Of a stretch of DNA of 64,000 nt, positions 8,337 through 16,460 are shown piece by piece (within the stretch, counting starts at the first letter, position 1; the number at the start of each line of letters is the position of its first letter). The stretch covers positions 806,001 through 870,000 of the forward strand of contig NZ_CP015124.1 of the NCBI RefSeq assembly GCF_001678945.1. The letters are read 5' to 3'. The notes below the pieces were generated by a model that had not been told where the DNA came from, did no database searches, and saw only the letters and a program-made list of their open reading frames with translations. Source of the stretch: Phaeobacter gallaeciensis. GTDB taxonomy: Bacteria > Pseudomonadota > Alphaproteobacteria > Rhodobacterales > Rhodobacteraceae. Both the position numbers and the translations under genes were made by a program.

Positions 8337-10136
8337 TTACTCTGCGGCAAGCCCGTCAGTGAACTGGAGGCGCGCCAGACGCGCGTAAAGCCCGCCTTCG
8401 GCAACCAGCGCATCATGCGTGCCGGTGGCCACGATGCGGCCCTCCTCCATCACCACGATCCGGTCGGCCTTTTTCACCGTCGCAAGCCGGTGCGCTACGA
8501 TCAGCGTGGTGCGGCCTTGGCTCAGCTCATCCACGGCAGCCTGCACCAGACGCTCGCTTTCGGCATCCAGCGCCGAGGTTGCCTCGTCCAGCAGTAGAAC
8601 CGGCGCATCGCGCAGGATGGCCCGGGCGATGGCGATCCGCTGTTTCTGACCACCAGACAGCATCACACCGCGCTCGCCCACATAGCTGTCATAGCCTTCG
8701 GGGAGGGCCGAGATGAAATCATGCGCAGCAGCGGCGCGGGCCGCGGCTTCGACCTCTGCATCAGTGGCATCAGGGCGACCAAAGCGGATGTTTTCCCGCG
8801 CGGACGCGGCAAAAATAATCGGATCCTGTGGCACCATGGCGATATGTTTGCGGAAGGCATCCCGGCGCAGATCACTGAGCGCAACACCATCCAGGCGCAC
8901 CGCACCGGCGTTCGGGTCATAAAACCGCTGGATCAGCTGAATGATCGTCGTCTTGCCTGCGCCCGACGGGCCGACAAAGGCCACCGTTTCACCGGGTTCG
9001 ATGGAGAGAGAAACATCGTCCAGCGCCAGCACATCGGGGCGCGCGGGATAGCGGAACATCACGTTTTCAAAACTGATTTCGCCGCGCACCGGCTCAGCCA
9101 GCGCCTTGGGCGCGCCGGGATCGTTGACGGCATCCTCGGCATTCAGCAGCTCGACCAGCCGCTCGGTGGCCCCGGCCGCCCGTTGCAATTCGCTCCAGAT
9201 TTCCGACAGGGCGGCGACGGAGCCCGCCACCAGAACCGAGTAGATGACGAATTGGATCAGGGTTCCTTCGGTCATCACACCGGCGCGCACGTCGATGGCG
9301 CCCATCCACAGCACCCCGACGATGCCGGAAAACACCAGGAAGATCACGATGACCGTCAGAAACGCCCGCGTGCGGATCCGCTTGCGCGAAACGTCATAGG
9401 AGGTTTCGGTCATCTGCGCGAATTGCAGGCGGCTTGCGTCCTCATGAGTAAAGGCCTGCACGGTCTGCACCGCACCCAGCGCCTCTCCGGCATTGCCAGA
9501 GGAGGCCGCGATCCAGTCTTGGTTTTCGCGGCTGATAGCTCGCAAGCGCCGTCCCAGCACCAGAATCGGCACAATAACGGCGGGGACGATCAGCAGCACC
9601 AGACCAGTCAGCTTGGCCGAGGTCAGCAACATCAGGAACAGCCCGCCGCCAAACAACAGCATATTGCGCAGGGCAATGGAGACGGACGAGCCGAGAACCG
9701 ACTGGATCAGCGTGGTGTCGGTGGTGATCCGGCTCAGCACCTCGCCGGTCATGATCCGTTCGTAGAACACGGGGCTCATGCCGATGACCCGGTCGAACAC
9801 CGCCTTGCGGATATCAGCCACTACCCGTTCACCCAGCCGCGTCACCAGCGCATAGCGCAGGCCAGTGCCCACGGCCAAAAGGGCCGCCATCGCCAAGGCG
9901 GCCATGAAATACTGGTTCAGCAGCGCATTGTCGGAGATACGGAAGTTGTCCACTACCCGGCGCACCGCCAGCGGCAGGCTTAGCGACACGCCAGCAGTCA
10001 GGACCAGTGCGCAGGTGGCAACGAACATCAGCGCCTTGTAGGGGCGCATAAAGGGCCACAGCGCCGCCAGCACTCCGATTTTGCGCGAACTTTGCCGCTC
10101 TTCTTTCGCGTTCGGGGCTGCCGTCTTGCGCGCCAT
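8337..10136 (-). CDS. ABC exporter, transmembrane-ATPase half-transporter (MsbA/LmrA-like)
   Basis: A 599-aa half-transporter: membrane domain with six helices (about residues 28-310), then a nucleotide-binding domain with Walker A GPSGAGKTT, signature LSGGQKQRIAIARA, Walker B VLLLDEATSALD and H-loop IVAHRL. It should work as a homodimer exporting lipids or drugs. The N-terminus is basic (RKTAAPNAKEERQSSRK) and cytoplasmic. No partner gene is adjacent, and the role is not further resolved. Confidence 0.88.
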   Translation of the reverse strand: MARKTAAPNAKEERQSSRKIGVLAALWPFMRPYKALMFVATCALVLTAGVSLSLPLAVRRVVDNFRISDNALLNQYFMAALAMAALLAVGTGLRYALVTRLGERVVADIRKAVFDRVIGMSPVFYERIMTGEVLSRITTDTTLIQSVLGSSVSIALRNMLLFGGGLFLMLLTSAKLTGLVLLIVPAVIVPILVLGRRLRAISRENQDWIAASSGNAGEALGAVQTVQAFTHEDASRLQFAQMTETSYDVSRKRIRTRAFLTVIVIFLVFSGIVGVLWMGAIDVRAGVMTEGTLIQFVIYSVLVAGSVAALSEIWSELQRAAGATERLVELLNAEDAVNDPGAPKALAEPVRGEISFENVMFRYPARPDVLALDDVSLSIEPGETVAFVGPSGAGKTTIIQLIQRFYDPNAGAVRLDGVALSDLRRDAFRKHIAMVPQDPIIFAASARENIRFGRPDATDAEVEAAARAAAAHDFISALPEGYDSYVGERGVMLSGGQKQRIAIARAILRDAPVLLLDEATSALDAESERLVQAAVDELSQGRTTLIVAHRLATVKKADRIVVMEEGRIVATGTHDALVAEGGLYARLARLQFTDGLAAE

Positions 10137-10344
10137 TGCTGATCCTTATGACAATTTCCGGGCAAAGCCATGAGCCTTGCGGTCCAGTGTGGTTCATGGC
10201 CCTCACGGCCCCGCAGGTCAAGCGTTCCGCCCAAGGGCATCTGGACGCACACCGTGTCAAAAACCGCAAACAGCCCCTGAAACTGCAACCAACCAACGCA
10301 AGACCATGCCGGTACAACTGGAAAACTATGCTTGGGGGAGTTTC

Positions 10345-10418
10345 TGGAGCGGGTAGCGGGAATCGAACCCGCACCTTAAGCTTGGAAGGCTCTTATGATA
10401 CCATTTCACCATACCCGC
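10345..10418 (-). tRNA. tRNA-Gly (anticodon TCC)
   Basis: A full cloverleaf can be drawn on the minus strand: acceptor GCGGGTA paired with TACCCGC, T-loop GTTCGAATC, anticodon loop CTTCCAA, discriminator T and encoded CCA. The length is 74 nt including CCA. Confidence 0.95.
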
Positions 10419-10732
10419 TCAGAGTAAGCCGTGATTTATTTCAAGCCGCAGGTGAGGTCAACCACCTTCTTGGCTTCAAAAGCCCGGATACGGCACGAGG
10501 CGCCCTAGGAGTGCAAAAACTTCAATATCAAAGGAGCTTGCGCGGAATACTTGCCCGATCCCGAGGGCCGCATTGCCCGCCCCAGCGGTCAAATCGCATC
10601 AATGCGCACCCGGCTGCGGCTCTGATCTTTCGGCCCCTGCCACAATCAGGATAGACAGGCGCTTGAGCGGCCCTAATTGTCACCCTACGCCATCGTTTTG
10701 CCGCCACAATCGCTGCCTTGGAAACCACCTCC
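10419..10732. other. Gene-free stretch between tRNA-Gly and the chelatase gene
   Basis: No reading frame with convincing protein character was seen on either strand. The stretch must hold the tRNA-Gly promoter (minus strand, right of 10418) and the promoter of the chelatase gene (plus strand). I could not pin either one down. Confidence 0.4.
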
Positions 10733-11425
10733 ATGACCACAAAGACCGCCATTCTGACATCCCACGGGCAACCTTCGGCGCCAGAGCCGCCGGAACGCGC
10801 CCTTGCGGCGTTGGCGGCAGAGGTGGCGGTGCATCTGCCAAGTTGGGATATTCGCTCCGCCACCCTGGCCAATCCCGGCAGGCTCGATGCGGTGATGACA
10901 GATGGCGCGATCATCTATCCCTTTTTCATGGCACGCGGCTGGTTCACCGCCAAGGTCCTGCCCGAGCGGCTGTCGGGACGTGATTACACAATGGCCTGCC
11001 CCTTTGGGCTGGATCCCTCCCTGCCGGAGCTGACCGCAGCTGCCCTGCAAGACGCGCAAAGAGAGGCCGGATGGGCCGACGCCCCCCTCTCCGTGCTGCT
11101 CGCTGCGCATGGCTCAGCCCGCGGCCCCAAAGCCGCCGAAGCCGCAGAGGCGTTCGCCACCCACCTGCGCGCGCTTCTACCCAGCGCGCAGATCAGCCCC
11201 GCCTTTGTGGAGCAAGCCCCCGGCATCGACACGGTTGCACGCACCCTGCCCCGCCGGACCCTGTGCCTGCCGTTTTTCGCTCAGGCCGGTGATCACGTAC
11301 GCGAGGACATTCCAGAGGCTCTCAACAGCGCCGCGTTCGCGGGACAGGTCCTGCCGGTTGTCGGCGCCCTGCCCGGCACCCCTGCCCTGATCGCAAAGGC
11401 CATTGCCGCCGCCAACAGCGGGTAA
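10733..11425 (+). CDS. CbiX/SirB-type sirohydrochlorin chelatase family protein
   Basis: A 230-aa protein with two half-domains of the class II chelatase fold. Metal-ligand histidines sit in LTSHGQP near the N-terminus and in LAAHGSARG near residue 127; the second half also has FAQAGDHVREDI, a further typical histidine segment. The family inserts Co2+ or Fe2+ into sirohydrochlorin for cobalamin or siroheme synthesis. The start at 10733 (ATG) is preferred over an in-frame TTG five codons upstream; neither has a strong ribosome site. No cobalamin genes flank it, so the metal is open. Confidence 0.75.
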   Translation: MTTKTAILTSHGQPSAPEPPERALAALAAEVAVHLPSWDIRSATLANPGRLDAVMTDGAIIYPFFMARGWFTAKVLPERLSGRDYTMACPFGLDPSLPELTAAALQDAQREAGWADAPLSVLLAAHGSARGPKAAEAAEAFATHLRALLPSAQISPAFVEQAPGIDTVARTLPRRTLCLPFFAQAGDHVREDIPEALNSAAFAGQVLPVVGALPGTPALIAKAIAAANSG

Positions 11426-11513
11426 GACCAGCCAATCAATCGGCAAGCCATGACAAACGCATGCCAGCTAGCCGACATCTGCTTGTTTTCTGGAGCTATG
11501 TCGCTGTTGGTAT

Positions 11514-11561
11514 TTGGAGGCGAGTACCGGAATCGAACCGGTGTACACGGATTTGCAATCC
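11514..11561 (-). pseudogene. Left attachment site: truncated tRNA-Cys 3' half
   Basis: The 48 bases match 24632-24679 exactly and encode the tRNA-Cys 3' part (anticodon loop, variable region, T-arm, acceptor 3' strand, U73, CCA). The match stops after TTGCAATCC, inside the anticodon arm; the D-arm and 5' acceptor are missing. This is the host 3' half left behind after integration. Crossover occurred somewhere within the 48 bp. Confidence 0.95.
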
Positions 11562-11811
11562 AGAAAGAGCGTAAGCGAAAACAACGACTTAAGGGTGCAA
11601 AACACCCCCTGACAAAAAGTGAACAAAAAGCGAAAGTTTCAAAGCCAAATTCACCGGTTCAAAACGAAAAAGGCCCCGTCACAGCGGCAACTGTGAACCG
11701 GGGCCAAATAGAAAAAGCCTGTCAGCTTTCGAAGCATATTAGCATGAGCCAGCGCCACATCGCAAACGCTCAGCCAGCTTTTTCGTGGCCTCTGACCGGT
11801 GAGGTGGTCCA
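11562..11811. other. Island left end, non-coding
   Basis: No gene is seen. The stretch contains GAAAGTTTCAA at 11632-11642, also found at 24563-24573 near the other end (possible integrase arm site), and a strong minus-strand terminator at 11667-11705. It likely also holds the promoter of the helix-turn-helix gene. Confidence 0.5.
11667..11705 (-). terminator. Rho-independent terminator at the island left end
   Basis: A long two-part stem: GGCCCCG with CGGGGCC, and inside it TCACAG with CTGTGA, loop CGGCAA. On the minus strand it is followed by TTTTTCG. No minus-strand gene lies upstream of it inside the island, so it would stop read-through from the island towards the chelatase gene, or an unannotated transcript. 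Confidence 0.7.
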
Positions 11812-12675
11812 ATGAGCTGGCGCATCGCAAATGAATGCGCCGAGCGCCGCTTTGGCAGCGCCGCGCGCAAGCAGATCATCATGTTCCTGGCAGATAAGGC
11901 GAGCGATGACGGCTCGGGCATCTGGTGTTCCAAAGGGACGATTCAGCGCCACACAGAGCTCAGCGAGAGCACGGTGAAGCGCACCATCATCGACTTCCTG
12001 CGTGAAGGCATCTTGATCGAGACGGGGCGGCGGCAATGCAAGAACGGCTACACCGTTATTTACCGCATCGTTCTGGAACGCGTGGCCGCGCTCGAGCCCA
12101 CGGCAGAACCCGACATTGAGACGGGGGTCACCGTGAACCCCGTCCAGTCTGAACCCGGTACGGGGTCCACGGTGAACGGGGTACGGGGTTCACGGTGGAC
12201 CCCAAACCATCCTAAAACCATCCATAAACCACCTACGCGCAGGCGCGAGGCGGCGGCGGAGGTTGAAGATCTTGAAGCTGAGAAGATCTTGGCGGCCTAT
12301 CCCGAGGACAGGATCCGAGACCGGCGGACCAGTCTCTGCCTGATCGCAGCGGCTGTGAAAGCCGGTGTGACGCCCAATGACCTGCTGCAGGCGGTCAAAG
12401 CCTATGCCAAGGAAAGCGAGGGCTACACGCGCAGCAAGGTCTGTTTCTCGGACAATTGGTTCAAGATGCGCCGGTGGGAGAAGGGACTGGCCCAGGTACA
12501 AGCGGACCGCGAGAAGGCACGAGAGGCTGAAGCCAAGGGGCGTGCCAGCCTCGCCGAGTGGATCCACGAGCGCCATCCCCTGTGCCGCCACATCACAAAC
12601 CGGCAGATCGAGGACTTGATCGCGTCAAGGATGGTGACGCCCGAACAGGTTCGCGCTGCGGGACTGCAGGCGTGA
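11812..12675 (+). CDS. Helix-turn-helix replication-type protein
   Basis: A 287-aa protein. Residues 1-95 look like a winged-helix DNA-binding domain (SAARKQIIMFLADKAS, then the recognition region CSKGTIQRHTELSESTVKRT and DFLREGILIETGRR), as in phage and plasmid replication or primosome-loading proteins. A low-complexity linker around 110-145 is rich in T, P and N. The C-terminal part (about 150-287) is basic and helical. It is the first gene of the island and points away from the attachment site. A role in element replication or regulation is inference. A copy of its 3' end recurs at 14348-14403. Confidence 0.65.
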   Translation: MSWRIANECAERRFGSAARKQIIMFLADKASDDGSGIWCSKGTIQRHTELSESTVKRTIIDFLREGILIETGRRQCKNGYTVIYRIVLERVAALEPTAEPDIETGVTVNPVQSEPGTGSTVNGVRGSRWTPNHPKTIHKPPTRRREAAAEVEDLEAEKILAAYPEDRIRDRRTSLCLIAAAVKAGVTPNDLLQAVKAYAKESEGYTRSKVCFSDNWFKMRRWEKGLAQVQADREKAREAEAKGRASLAEWIHERHPLCRHITNRQIEDLIASRMVTPEQVRAAGLQA

Positions 12676-12689
12676 GTGTGGCTCGATTG

Positions 12690-12759
12690 TTACGCTGTGG
12701 CGTAAAAAGTAGATATTTACGTTGCAGCGTAATTTGTTCTGATTTACGCTGTGCCGCAA
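12690..12759. promoter_or_regulatory. Three operator-like palindromes before hipBA-1
   Basis: Three related 16-bp dyads start at 12690, 12717 and 12744, spaced exactly 27 bp: TTACGCTGTGGCGTAA, TTACGTTGCAGCGTAA and TTACGCTGTGCCGCAA. The first two are near-perfect palindromes; the third has one degenerate arm. They lie immediately upstream of the ribosome site (AAAAGGAG) of hipB, where a HipB dimer is expected to autorepress. Confidence 0.8.
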
Positions 12760-12772
12760 AAGGAGCCGCATC

Positions 12773-13018
12773 ATGGACCTCACAGCACGAACGGCCGAGC
12801 AGATCGGCGAGGCACTCCGCCGGACGCGCAAAGCGCGCGGCTGGACCCAAAGCGATATCAGCGCGCGCACGAATTTGCGCGTCGCGACGATCTCGTCGCT
12901 GGAGAATGGCGACGCGGGAACCAAACTCGCCACAGTGCTCGCTGTCATGGCGGCACTTGGGCTTGAGTTCCGATTGGTGGAGCGCGGTGGCTCGCTTGAG
13001 ATCGAGGATATCTTCTGA
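12773..13018 (+). CDS. hipB: HipB-type antitoxin, Xre-family regulator (module 1)
   Basis: An 81-aa protein made mostly of one Xre-type helix-turn-helix: GEALRRTRKARGWTQSDIS, then ATISSLENGDAGTKLATVLAVMAALGL. A short acidic tail ends EIEDIF, like the flexible HipB tail. It would bind the palindromes upstream and neutralise the kinase encoded next. The stop TGA overlaps the A of the hipA ATG, typical of antitoxin-toxin coupling. The start has AAAAGGAG eight to nine bases upstream. Confidence 0.88.
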   Translation: MDLTARTAEQIGEALRRTRKARGWTQSDISARTNLRVATISSLENGDAGTKLATVLAVMAALGLEFRLVERGGSLEIEDIF

Positions 13019-14310
13019 TGGCCAAACACGGGCGTAGCGGCACGATGCAAGTGCTTCTGAACGGACGGTTGGTAGGGGCCTTGCGTCTTGCAAGTTCAGG
13101 CGCAATCAGCTTCACCTATGATCCGGACTGGCTGTCGTGGGAACACGCCATGCCGATCTCGCTCTCCCTGCCGTTGCGCGAAGAGGCGCACCAAGGCGGA
13201 CCTGTAATCGCTTATTTGGAAAACCTGCTGCCGGATAATCAGGCGATACGCGAACGCGTTGCCGCTCGGGTGCGTGCTGGCGGTACGGACGCATGGCACA
13301 TGCTGGAGAAGATCGGCCGTGATTGTGTCGGGGCTTTGCAGTTTGTTTCGGGTGAGATGCCCGAAGTTGGTGCACTCGAGGGTGAGCCAGTATCTGAAGC
13401 GCAGATAGCGGATATGCTGCGTAACCTCGCAAGCGCTCCGCTAGGCTTGGACGAGGAAGACGACTTCCGCATTTCCATTGCGGGCGCTCAGGAGAAAACA
13501 GCTCTGCTGCGCCACGAGGGCGCGTGGATACGTCCATCGGGACTTACCCCTACAACCCATATCCTAAAGACGCAGCTTGGCGTCCTGCCAGCGGGGATTG
13601 ATTTGTCCGACAGCGTCGAGAACGAGTATTTCTGCATGAGCTTTTGCCGCACCATGGGCATGGATGTGGCGCAGGTCGAGATTGCCGATTTCGAAGACGT
13701 GCGGAGCCTTGTTGTGACGCGGTTTGACCGGCGCTGGACCAAGGATGGCCGATTGATCCGCCTTCCGCAGGATGACTTTTGCCAAGCGCTCTCAGTCCCG
13801 CCCAGTCAGAAATACCAAATGGATGGCGGGCCGGGGATCACCGAAGGGATCGGGTTGCTGACAGGCAGTGATGACCCCGAGGCGGATCAGCGCGTGTTCT
13901 TCCGCGCGCAAGTGCTGTTTTGGCTTTTAGGGGCGACAGATGGGCACGCGAAGAATTTCAGCATCGCACTGCGCCCTGGTGGTTTCCGTTTGACCCCGCT
14001 TTATGACGTGCTGAGCGCACAGAAAGCTGTGGATGACGGTCAAATACGTCAGAACCGGATGCGCCTCGCGATGGCGGTCGACGGGCACTATCGAATCAAT
14101 GAGGTGGTACCTCGTCATTTCCTGCAGGCTGCAAAGGCGGCTGGCTTTGGTGTGGCGCTGGCGGAAGAGGTCTTGTCGGACATCGCGACGGAGCTTGAAC
14201 CCGCCTTGGACAAGACACTAGCCGACCTGCCGGATGGGTTTCCGCACCTATTGGCGGAAGCCATTGTTGCTGGCGCAAGACGTCGGGCGGCTGCCTTTCA
14301 TGCCGTATGA
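13018..14310 (+). CDS. hipA: HipA-type serine/threonine kinase toxin (module 1)
   Basis: A 430-aa protein that closely follows E. coli HipA in motif order. It has the autophosphorylated serine in DFRISIAGAQEKTALL (Ser153; Ser150 in E. coli HipA), LTPTTHILK, the VTRFDRRW strand, the catalytic loop LLGATDGHAKNFS (Asp308) and the metal-binding TPLYDVLSA (Asp330). The family phosphorylates glutamyl-tRNA synthetase and causes growth arrest or persistence; that target is inferred here. All key residues are present, so it should be active. The stop codon lies inside a TATGATC-type palindrome. Confidence 0.92.
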   Translation: MAKHGRSGTMQVLLNGRLVGALRLASSGAISFTYDPDWLSWEHAMPISLSLPLREEAHQGGPVIAYLENLLPDNQAIRERVAARVRAGGTDAWHMLEKIGRDCVGALQFVSGEMPEVGALEGEPVSEAQIADMLRNLASAPLGLDEEDDFRISIAGAQEKTALLRHEGAWIRPSGLTPTTHILKTQLGVLPAGIDLSDSVENEYFCMSFCRTMGMDVAQVEIADFEDVRSLVVTRFDRRWTKDGRLIRLPQDDFCQALSVPPSQKYQMDGGPGITEGIGLLTGSDDPEADQRVFFRAQVLFWLLGATDGHAKNFSIALRPGGFRLTPLYDVLSAQKAVDDGQIRQNRMRLAMAVDGHYRINEVVPRHFLQAAKAAGFGVALAEEVLSDIATELEPALDKTLADLPDGFPHLLAEAIVAGARRRAAAFHAV

Positions 14311-14350
14311 TCCGCAGATCATATTTCCGCTTTATGATCGGTAGATCATA
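14306..14350. repeat. Two TATGATC-N4-GATCATA palindromes, 27 bp apart
   Basis: Perfect 7-bp arms with 4-base spacers at 14306-14323 and 14333-14350. The first includes the hipA-1 stop codon. The centre-to-centre distance is 27 bp, the same as in the hipB-1 operators, but the arm sequence is different. They could be operators for another HTH regulator or small hairpins at the mRNA end. Confidence 0.7.
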
Positions 14351-14403
14351 GCTTCAAAGCTGGTGACGCCTGAGCAGGTGCGCGCGAGGGGCTGCAGGCG
14401 TGA
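14348..14403 (+). pseudogene. Duplicated 3' end of the island helix-turn-helix gene
   Basis: The bases encode IASKLVTPEQVRA and then, after a one-base deletion, GLQA and stop. This matches the end of the gene at 11812-12675 (IASRMVTPEQVRAAGLQA). Nothing of the rest of that gene is present. The hipBA-1 module thus lies between the intact gene and this fragment. Confidence 0.8.
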
Positions 14404-14638
14404 CTTTCGAAGGCAGGGACCGCAGTCGTTCCGCGCGAACAGACGCGTTGTATGAGTGTGGTGAGGTGACCGAGTTGTGTTTCGTGTTGGTAACCTTAAT
14501 GCTCTCAATGTTATATTGAGATAACATAAGATGTGACTGGAGTGGCGGCGTTGGGTTATGGAGCCAAGCGGTGGAAATTGACATTAATGTTTGATCAGCG
14601 TAACATTTAGGCGCTTAGTGTCGCTTGGAGGTATCATT
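14404..14638 (+). promoter_or_regulatory. Upstream region of hipBA-2 with overlapping dyads
   Basis: Gene-free. It contains CTCAAT-GTTAT-ATTGAG (14504-14520) overlapping ATGTTAT-N6-ATAACAT (14508-14527), about 115 bp before the second hipB start. These perfect dyads are the best operator candidates for the second antitoxin. Their sequence is unrelated to the module 1 operators. Confidence 0.5.
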
Positions 14639-14941
14639 ATGGCAGTTTCGATCAAAATACCCAGGGCGGCACGTAAAGAGCTCGTGACACTTGGGGATAA
14701 CATTCGCGTTGCACGACTGCGTCGCAAACTGACCGCTGAGATTGTTGCGCAGCGCGCTGGCACAACGCGGCAGACCATCGCGAAGATCGAAAGCGGGAAC
14801 CCCGCCGTTAAAATCGGCACTTACGTGGCCGTGTTGCAGGCGCTTGGCCTCCTGAAAGGCTGGGGGGATATCGATGACCCGGTTGGCGAGCAGATGGCCC
14901 TGGATGACCTCCCGCAGCGTGCGAGATTGAAAAATGGTTGA
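14639..14941 (+). CDS. HipB-type antitoxin, Xre-family regulator (module 2)
   Basis: A 100-aa protein with an Xre helix-turn-helix (GDNIRVARLRRKLTAEIVAQ, then TTRQTIAKIESGNPAVKIGTY and VLQALGLL). It is only distantly like the module 1 antitoxin. The start at 14639 follows GGAGG; a longer frame from 14591 has no ribosome site. Its stop overlaps the kinase gene by 8 bp. It would neutralise the partner kinase and repress its own operon. Confidence 0.83.
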   Translation: MAVSIKIPRAARKELVTLGDNIRVARLRRKLTAEIVAQRAGTTRQTIAKIESGNPAVKIGTYVAVLQALGLLKGWGDIDDPVGEQMALDDLPQRARLKNG

Positions 14942-16154
14942 GGTCTGGATCGACTGGAAGGGACTGAAACAGGTCGGCACGCTCCACCGTACAGCGGGGC
15001 GCGGCCGAGAGCGGGTGTCCTTTACCTATCATGACGATTGGCTTGCCGACGAAAATGCCTTTGGGCTTTCGCCGGACATGCCTCTCGTTAAAGGGCAATT
15101 CGTGCCTGAGGCAGGGCAGGACATGCTTGCACCGCTTGGGGATTCTGCCCCCGATACCTGGGGGCGAACGGTGATGCGGCGCTTTGAGGGGCGCATGGCA
15201 GAGGCCGAGGGGCGACGTCCGAGAACTCTGCAAGAAACCGACTACCTGCTAGGGGTGAATGACGAGACTCGTTTGGGTGCGCTGCGCTTCAGGGTTGATG
15301 GGGAGTTTCAAGCCCGCGAAGGCACCGGCGTGCCTGCGCTCGTGAGCCTCGGGGATTTGCTTAATGCGTCTCACCGCGTTCTGCGCGGGGAAGAGACTGC
15401 TGAGGATCTTCAAATGCTGTTTTCCCCGGGCAGTTCACTAGGGGGCGCTCGGCCAAAGGCCAGCATCCTCGACCAACACGGCCGTCTGTCTGTCGCCAAG
15501 TTCCCGAAAGAGACAGACACCTATTGCGTAGAAAGATGGGAAGCCGTCGCACTGGAACTGGCAAGGCGCGCCGGAATTACGGTCTCAGACCACACGCTTG
15601 AGATGGCGGGCGACAAGCCGGTTTTCTTGTCCCATCGGTTTGACCGGAACGATGACGGCAGGATCCCGTTCATGTCGGCCATGGCGATGTTGGGCGGCAA
15701 AGATGGCGAAAGCTACAGCTATTTGGACTTGGCCGATATCATCACCTCAGAAAGCGTCACACCCGACCAAGACCGCGAAGAGCTCTACCGGCGGGTCGCC
15801 TTTTCCATTCTCGTGACGAACCTCGATGACCATATGCGCAATCACGGATTTCTGCGTGGGCGGGGCGGCTGGCACCTTTCACCGGCCTACGACATCAACC
15901 CTGTGCCGAACCAACCGCGCGTACTGAAGAGCTACGTTGATGACGACAACCCGGATGCCAGTATCGCCCTGCACCGCGCGCAACATGAATCCTATCTTCT
16001 CGAACGCAGCGAGGCAGATCGTATCATTGTGGAGGTAGCCGAAGCGACGATGGCTTGGCGTGACGTTGCCCGTGCCTTGGGGGCTCCGGAGCGGGAGATC
16101 AGGGAGATGGCAACAGCCTTCGAACACGAGGAAGCGGATTTGGCGCGCGAGTGA
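14934..16154 (+). CDS. HipA-family kinase toxin (module 2)
   Basis: A 406-aa HipA-fold kinase of a different subgroup from module 1. The N-terminal domain reads VEVWIDWKGLKQVGTLHRT; the glycine-rich regulatory loop is SPGSSLGGARPKASI (164-178) with candidate autophosphorylated serines; the strand is FLSHRFDRN; the catalytic loop is TNLDDHMRNHGFL (Asp298/Asp299, Asn303) and the metal site SPAYDINP (Asp320). All catalytic positions are retained. Targets outside the canonical GltX are known in this group, and the target here is unknown. The gene overlaps the antitoxin by 8 bp. Confidence 0.88.
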   Translation: MVEVWIDWKGLKQVGTLHRTAGRGRERVSFTYHDDWLADENAFGLSPDMPLVKGQFVPEAGQDMLAPLGDSAPDTWGRTVMRRFEGRMAEAEGRRPRTLQETDYLLGVNDETRLGALRFRVDGEFQAREGTGVPALVSLGDLLNASHRVLRGEETAEDLQMLFSPGSSLGGARPKASILDQHGRLSVAKFPKETDTYCVERWEAVALELARRAGITVSDHTLEMAGDKPVFLSHRFDRNDDGRIPFMSAMAMLGGKDGESYSYLDLADIITSESVTPDQDREELYRRVAFSILVTNLDDHMRNHGFLRGRGGWHLSPAYDINPVPNQPRVLKSYVDDDNPDASIALHRAQHESYLLERSEADRIIVEVAEATMAWRDVARALGAPEREIREMATAFEHEEADLARE

Positions 16155-16460
16155 ACTGAGCCGCTGTTGAATTGGATTGACGAAAGCCGTTTGGCTGCAG
16201 CGGGATTTTGAAGTCCTTGGCCATTCCGATGCGTGATGACGTGGCAGGTCGATTTTGGAGTGCCGAACTCAGACCCTCAACGCCGTGTTTCTGATTGCTG
16301 AACATAAGCGGGCAGCCGCGTCCGACGCGGTGCAAGCCCCGCTTCAACAAGAAAATTCCCCTGCGCCAGCGCATTCCTCGCGAGGCAAGTTTCTCGCTGA
16401 CAGCCCCTTGGTGCCAGCTTTGGTCATGTTCATCGAAACACTCAAAGTGAGGATCAAAAA
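16155..16460. other. Gene-free stretch after hipBA-2
   Basis: No protein-like frame is seen on either strand. It probably contains the promoter of the 65-aa gene downstream, whose ribosome site GAGGA is at the right end. I recognise no repeat or RNA here. Confidence 0.4.

Noticed and set aside
8721-9983. Plus-strand 420-codon frame opposite the ABC exporter
   Set aside because: Antisense shadow; the minus strand carries all ABC exporter motifs.
11514-11561. Second functional tRNA-Cys gene
   Set aside because: The 5' acceptor strand and D-arm are absent; only the 3' half remains, so it is an attachment-site scar.
12690-12759. Possible short CRISPR array because of the regular 27-bp period
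   Set aside because: The units are 16-bp palindromes with 11-bp gaps, only three copies, upstream of hipB; gaps are too short for spacers and no cas gene is present. Operators are the better reading.
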